From the NCBI GenBank assembly GCA_017521985.1, contig JAFXAZ010000001.1, positions 17,016 to 81,015 of the forward strand: a stretch of 64,000 nt of DNA, read 5' to 3'. Below the pieces are notes generated by a model, which did no database searches, had not been told where the DNA came from, and saw only the letters and a list, made by a program, of their open reading frames with translations. Shown in pieces: positions 61,601 through 64,000 of this stretch. This stretch comes from Lachnospiraceae bacterium. GTDB lineage: Bacteria > Bacillota > Clostridia > Lachnospirales > Lachnospiraceae. Numbering within the stretch: the first letter of the stretch is position 1; each line of letters opens with the position of its first letter. The position numbers and the translations under genes were made by a program.

Positions 61601-64000
61601 TTAATATATCCTGTCATTACCAGGTTAGTTAGATATGATTGTAATATTCGTCCACCTGTGGCTATATTAGCATGAGTCAAAGTTTCACTTGTTAACAAGG
61701 AATCCGCATATTCTTCCATTTTTGTAAATGTATACGCTGTATAAGAACTTTTGGCTTTCTGTCTAATACTAGCAATATCCTCATATGAGAATAGAAGCTT
61801 AGGATATCCGGATTCTTGGATTATTCTATCAAATTCAGAATTTTCCTGAATTACAAAATCACTCACCTCAAAAGAATCTGATTCTTTTTTAGTTACCACT
61901 ACTTCACAATAATCTGCAATAGTTTTATCTTCCTTTGCAAAAACTGTAATAGTTGCAGTTCCTTCGCCTACAGGTACAACATATCCATCAATTACTACAG
62001 CAACGCTACTATCAGATGTGGACCAAACAAACTCTGTGGTTTCCTTCGCCGCCGCCGGTACAGTTATCAAATTGATGGTGGCATCACCTTCACCGAGAAC
62101 TAAATTAATATTCTTTATATCTACCTTAACTTCTTCTACCGGTTCTACAATCTCTCCTGCGTTGACCACAATCTTACAGTAATCCGTTACATCCACGCTT
62201 GAAATAATCGTAGATTTCGTACAAATTTGTTCTGTTACTGTTGCAGTAATAATAGCTTCACCACTCTTTGTAGTAGACGCAGTTACTTTACCATTTTCAT
62301 CTACAGTTGCAACCTTCTGATTAGAAGATGACCATTTGATAACTACTCCGTCTCTTTCCGGATATGGTACAGCACTTAACTGTAATTCATCTCCACCGGA
62401 AAGTGTAGCCGTATTTTGACTCATAGCAACGCTAACACAAGGTTCGTATTCCACTAGCGATAAGTCATCGTACCACACACTACCACTACCATATTCCATT
62501 CTACAGCTCAGATAAACTTGCTCTGTTCCTGGCGTAAAGATAATTTCTGTATATGTCCAGTCGTTAGTATTTTCTGTCCCCGCTGTTATAGGTATGCTGG
62601 AAACCCAGAACAAGTTACCTGCACTGGAGGAATCTATTCTCAAGACAGGGCCCACAGGTTTACTAACTGCTGCAGGATAATAATTTTCTGTCTTAATATA
62701 ACCACTTAACTTATAATACTTATCTGGAACTAATCCATTAATCGTTTGACGGACAACTACTTGATCTGTTAATGCACCACCGCCAAGTTTCATGGAATAT
62801 TCGCCTGAACGCTTCACTTCATTATCTAATTCTCGGATATTGCTAGTTCCCCAGTTACCATGTTTATTCCATCCATGAGCGCCCATACCTGTAAATCCAT
62901 CACCCGGATTTTCATTTACGGTCTCAAAACCTGCATTAGTAATGAAGTTAGTAACTACACCGTCATCGCCACCGCCAGTAACACCCCCAGTGTAATATGC
63001 AACAAAGTTATCAATAGAGTATTTTGCTGCACTTCCTGCATTAGGGATATAAAACTGCATCTCATAAACATTTTCGCAAGTTGCATCAAATGCTGCCGAC
63101 AAACTTGTATAACATACATTTGCATTATCTGTAATTGTTACCGTAATCTGCTGAGTCTCCATATCAAGCTCATACTTATAATGCGCCCAATTACCTGTAG
63201 TAACTTCATAATTTTCAATTACGTTATATACCGTACCTTCTGATTTATCCCTAAGTCTGAATGTCTGGTAACGTGTATCTGACAAAGAAAGTTCAGTACC
63301 AACAGAATCAAAGTACTTCATCTGCATATAGCCACTGTTATCCTCATCAGTGCGTTTCATATCAAATTCGATTGTATATTTATCTACTTCATCTATTTTA
63401 CCAAAAGTAACTTTTGCAGTGGTACCTCCTGCAACTCCTGCAATATTTAATTGGTCCTTATCAGTATCTAATACAAACGCTCCGGTAAATGCTGTTGGTT
63501 GTGCACTTGCATTAAACGCTTCCTGCAATATCTTTGTCGCATCCGCAGGAATCTCAATGATGGTCGGTGCCCCATTATCTGTGGTGTCGCTATCGTTTCC
63601 ATCACCTTCTGTACCATCACCTTCATTTCCTGAATCTTGAGGAATTTCATAGTACACCTTGAAATTATCTACACTATATTCTGCTTCATTCGTTGCATTT
63701 GCACCATTTTTGCTTGGAACCTTAAATTGGAACTTCGCCAAATCACTACCGCTTCCATAAAACGGACTTTGAGTCGCATTATTGTCTACATATACATTCC
63801 CTGCTCCATCTGTTACGGTAAGTACAATTGTCTTCTCAGCCACATTAACTTCATACTTGTATGTTGCCCATTTGCCTTTTTCTACAACGTATGTTGTACT
63901 ATCGTTTTTCAACTCTCGATACTTTCTGGTTCCATCCATGTATGCTATTCTCAGATTTGCAAAGGATGTATTATACATACATATCTCGGTATTTGATGAG
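58654..64000 (-). CDS. giant cell-wall-anchored heparinase II/III-type lyase, 5' end missing
   Basis: At least 1781 residues; the frame is open to the right edge, so the signal peptide and start are outside. Using the first in-window ATG (63978) as residue 1: two related beta-sandwich modules (1-115, 140-333), a CBM4/9-like domain (346-510, NAGFETVNENPG ... WYDDLSLVEYE), two Ig-like Big_2 domains (510-606, 612-703), a heparinase II/III-type helical plus beta lyase region (705-1330; GDAAQAYAIGYDWLY, HRGHNQRDENSF), an F5/8 type C-like domain (1450-1590), a DPTPTP linker, an X2-like domain (1623-1716), and SPKTGD, hydrophobic helix and KMKQEK for sortase anchoring. Probably cleaves a uronic acid polysaccharide at the surface. 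Confidence 0.85.
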   Translation of the reverse strand, partial: SSNTEICMYNTSFANLRIAYMDGTRKYRELKNDSTTYVVEKGKWATYKYEVNVAEKTIVLTVTDGAGNVYVDNNATQSPFYGSGSDLAKFQFKVPSKNGANATNEAEYSVDNFKVYYEIPQDSGNEGDGTEGDGNDSDTTDNGAPTIIEIPADATKILQEAFNASAQPTAFTGAFVLDTDKDQLNIAGVAGGTTAKVTFGKIDEVDKYTIEFDMKRTDEDNSGYMQMKYFDSVGTELSLSDTRYQTFRLRDKSEGTVYNVIENYEVTTGNWAHYKYELDMETQQITVTITDNANVCYTSLSAAFDATCENVYEMQFYIPNAGSAAKYSIDNFVAYYTGGVTGGGDDGVVTNFITNAGFETVNENPGDGFTGMGAHGWNKHGNWGTSNIRELDNEVKRSGEYSMKLGGGALTDQVVVRQTINGLVPDKYYKLSGYIKTENYYPAAVSKPVGPVLRIDSSSAGNLFWVSSIPITAGTENTNDWTYTEIIFTPGTEQVYLSCRMEYGSGSVWYDDLSLVEYEPCVSVAMSQNTATLSGGDELQLSAVPYPERDGVVIKWSSSNQKVATVDENGKVTASTTKSGEAIITATVTEQICTKSTIISSVDVTDYCKIVVNAGEIVEPVEEVKVDIKNINLVLGEGDATINLITVPAAAKETTEFVWSTSDSSVAVVIDGYVVPVGEGTATITVFAKEDKTIADYCEVVVTKKESDSFEVSDFVIQENSEFDRIIQESGYPKLLFSYEDIASIRQKAKSSYTAYTFTKMEEYADSLLTSETLTHANIATGGRILQSYLTNLVMTGYIKQDMEYIDRAIDMMLASANEYTVDEYYAMNAGLSLGDAAQAYAIGYDWLYPFMTEEERSIVVELLDGLGTKLAGLTTGYDSAPGTGSNHSAVIYGGLGLVGLVRENNGWIEKATEVVTEYLQNSSDETGFYNEGTDYMMYGALGAVTYSAAYQRAKNIDLIEQYSYMEENLDMLLYYFLPDRESVLTIGDSEGTLSPMGAWMYLISKYQDAVSLWQYLELTGENGTQLYGMPESAGKGASAAYILIWADTTLEPMTPAEGSKDNIKEFEWGYNVYRDGWDDELDTLVSFVSGKTAHRGHNQRDENSFAFYAKGEDFAIDPGYSPSETLSHNALLVDGVGQAVPGDQYDIYGEIIKSQKLADNIYYVEGDATDTYPDRVSVSSYIRRMLVCTGNIPYIIVIDDIDKANDVKSNYSWLLQTGKTNKLLVEGNSAQIIGSNKGSVMDIQFPFEESVFLNIDPWATITVGGAQGNYIPSGYSKTLEAVIPGADKRIVSVLTARGYEELSPVIETTGTPNNGTITLSYYDGKADVITLNGNTISYQQIDIEILDKPEDQEPLTKEEIDAIGGKSITLQISGKLQDFEKLSIENNEIIVDVEEFIAVFENYTALDETMKSQLRSSAPNGNILLDTACDIISANYSYNSDLRHITVMVKEDVYKVTGPDINISGIQEDKISIQGIDTRTDEVQYPPQNAIDGNLDTYFTIQGDTGEAVILELDKEYEIYAVGIAFNQGSKRISRFDVQVSIDKVNWETVRCAASSGSTEGVEGYSFAKTNAKYVRFLGYGNSVNEWNAIREIEIYGKTIDVDPTPTPDPTPTPDPTPTPDPTPTPEFVPEIIEQGTVEAYSKGTSVKVSIHCTGELADFAGVWINNQELDPSNYTVTEGSIIVTLNPAYVETLSEGQHVFTIKFTNGTSVDSQLTIHEQKTDEVGNGESTESDKVESAEVEQASSPKTGDSSHLLLWMMLLSAVALVGIFVAQKMKQEK
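59120..59191 (-). repeat. 18-bp tandem repeats coding for DPTPTP linker
   Basis: Four near-identical 18-bp units (GGTGTAGGTGTTGGATCT on the plus strand) encode the DPTPTP linker between the discoidin-like and X2-like domains. Confidence 0.92.

Overview
The window looks like a chromosomal segment of a low-GC, spore-forming member of the Clostridia, most likely a gut Lachnospiraceae. This is inferred from gene content and protein style (type III glutamine synthetase, HrcA/CIRCE control of grpE-dnaK-dnaJ, IreB/YqgF/DUF1292 cluster, RNase J, consensus sigma-A promoters, an SPKTG-type sortase signal). It is not based on a database match. Most genes lie on the minus strand; nearly all intergenic gaps are short.

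Layout: 1-7.0 kb holds the start of a PucR/CdaR-like regulator, CvfB, an acyl-ACP thioesterase, an S26-type peptidase, a Pro-Thr repeat membrane protein, and a PqqD / HPr-kinase-like / ABC exporter / acyltransferase operon that resembles a peptide-maturation (RiPP) locus without a visible precursor or maturase. 7.0-8.0 kb has a divergent HTH pair and tRNA-Gln(CTG). 8.1-21.8 kb is housekeeping: glutamine synthetase III; the ireB-yqgF-DUF1292-rnj-ylbF-mltG'-trmR-trhP operon, whose last two genes act on the same tRNA wobble uridine; mtaB; an HPr-like protein; thiI with its sulfur donor; rsmE and prmA. 21.9-23.3 kb has a coiled-coil protein and a Cys-rich protein behind sporulation-type promoter sequences. 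23.4-33.7 kb has a glycosyltransferase, the heat-shock operon, uppP, an aminotransferase and a MATE pump.

33.75-35.51 kb is the most unusual short segment: a HipA/CtkA-like kinase and a protein with a resolvase-type HTH, enclosed by two inverted copies of a 35-bp sequence (30/35 identical). Each copy is itself a palindrome and overlaps a promoter. 35.5-47.0 kb returns to metabolism and transport: YitT, LysR, a preQ1 riboswitch with queT, nagB, AbgT, an asparagine synthase that lacks its glutaminase nucleophile, YfcC, a Na/Pi transporter and pgi. 47.0-49.3 kb is a toxin-antitoxin-like island (DUF3990 ADP-ribosyltransferase-like protein with partner, orphan HipB-like repressor, MNT nucleotidyltransferase) containing a duplicated promoter and gene fragment.

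49.5-64.0 kb is a carbohydrate-utilisation locus: a very large cell-wall-anchored heparinase II/III-type lyase (5' end outside the window), three Gfo/Idh/MocA oxidoreductases, a TIM-barrel sugar isomerase, two GH78-type glycosidases and an M55 peptidase, closed by a strong terminator. Together these suggest extracellular cleavage of a uronic acid/rhamnose-type glycan followed by intracellular oxidation, isomerisation and hydrolysis. Transporter and regulator are not in the window.
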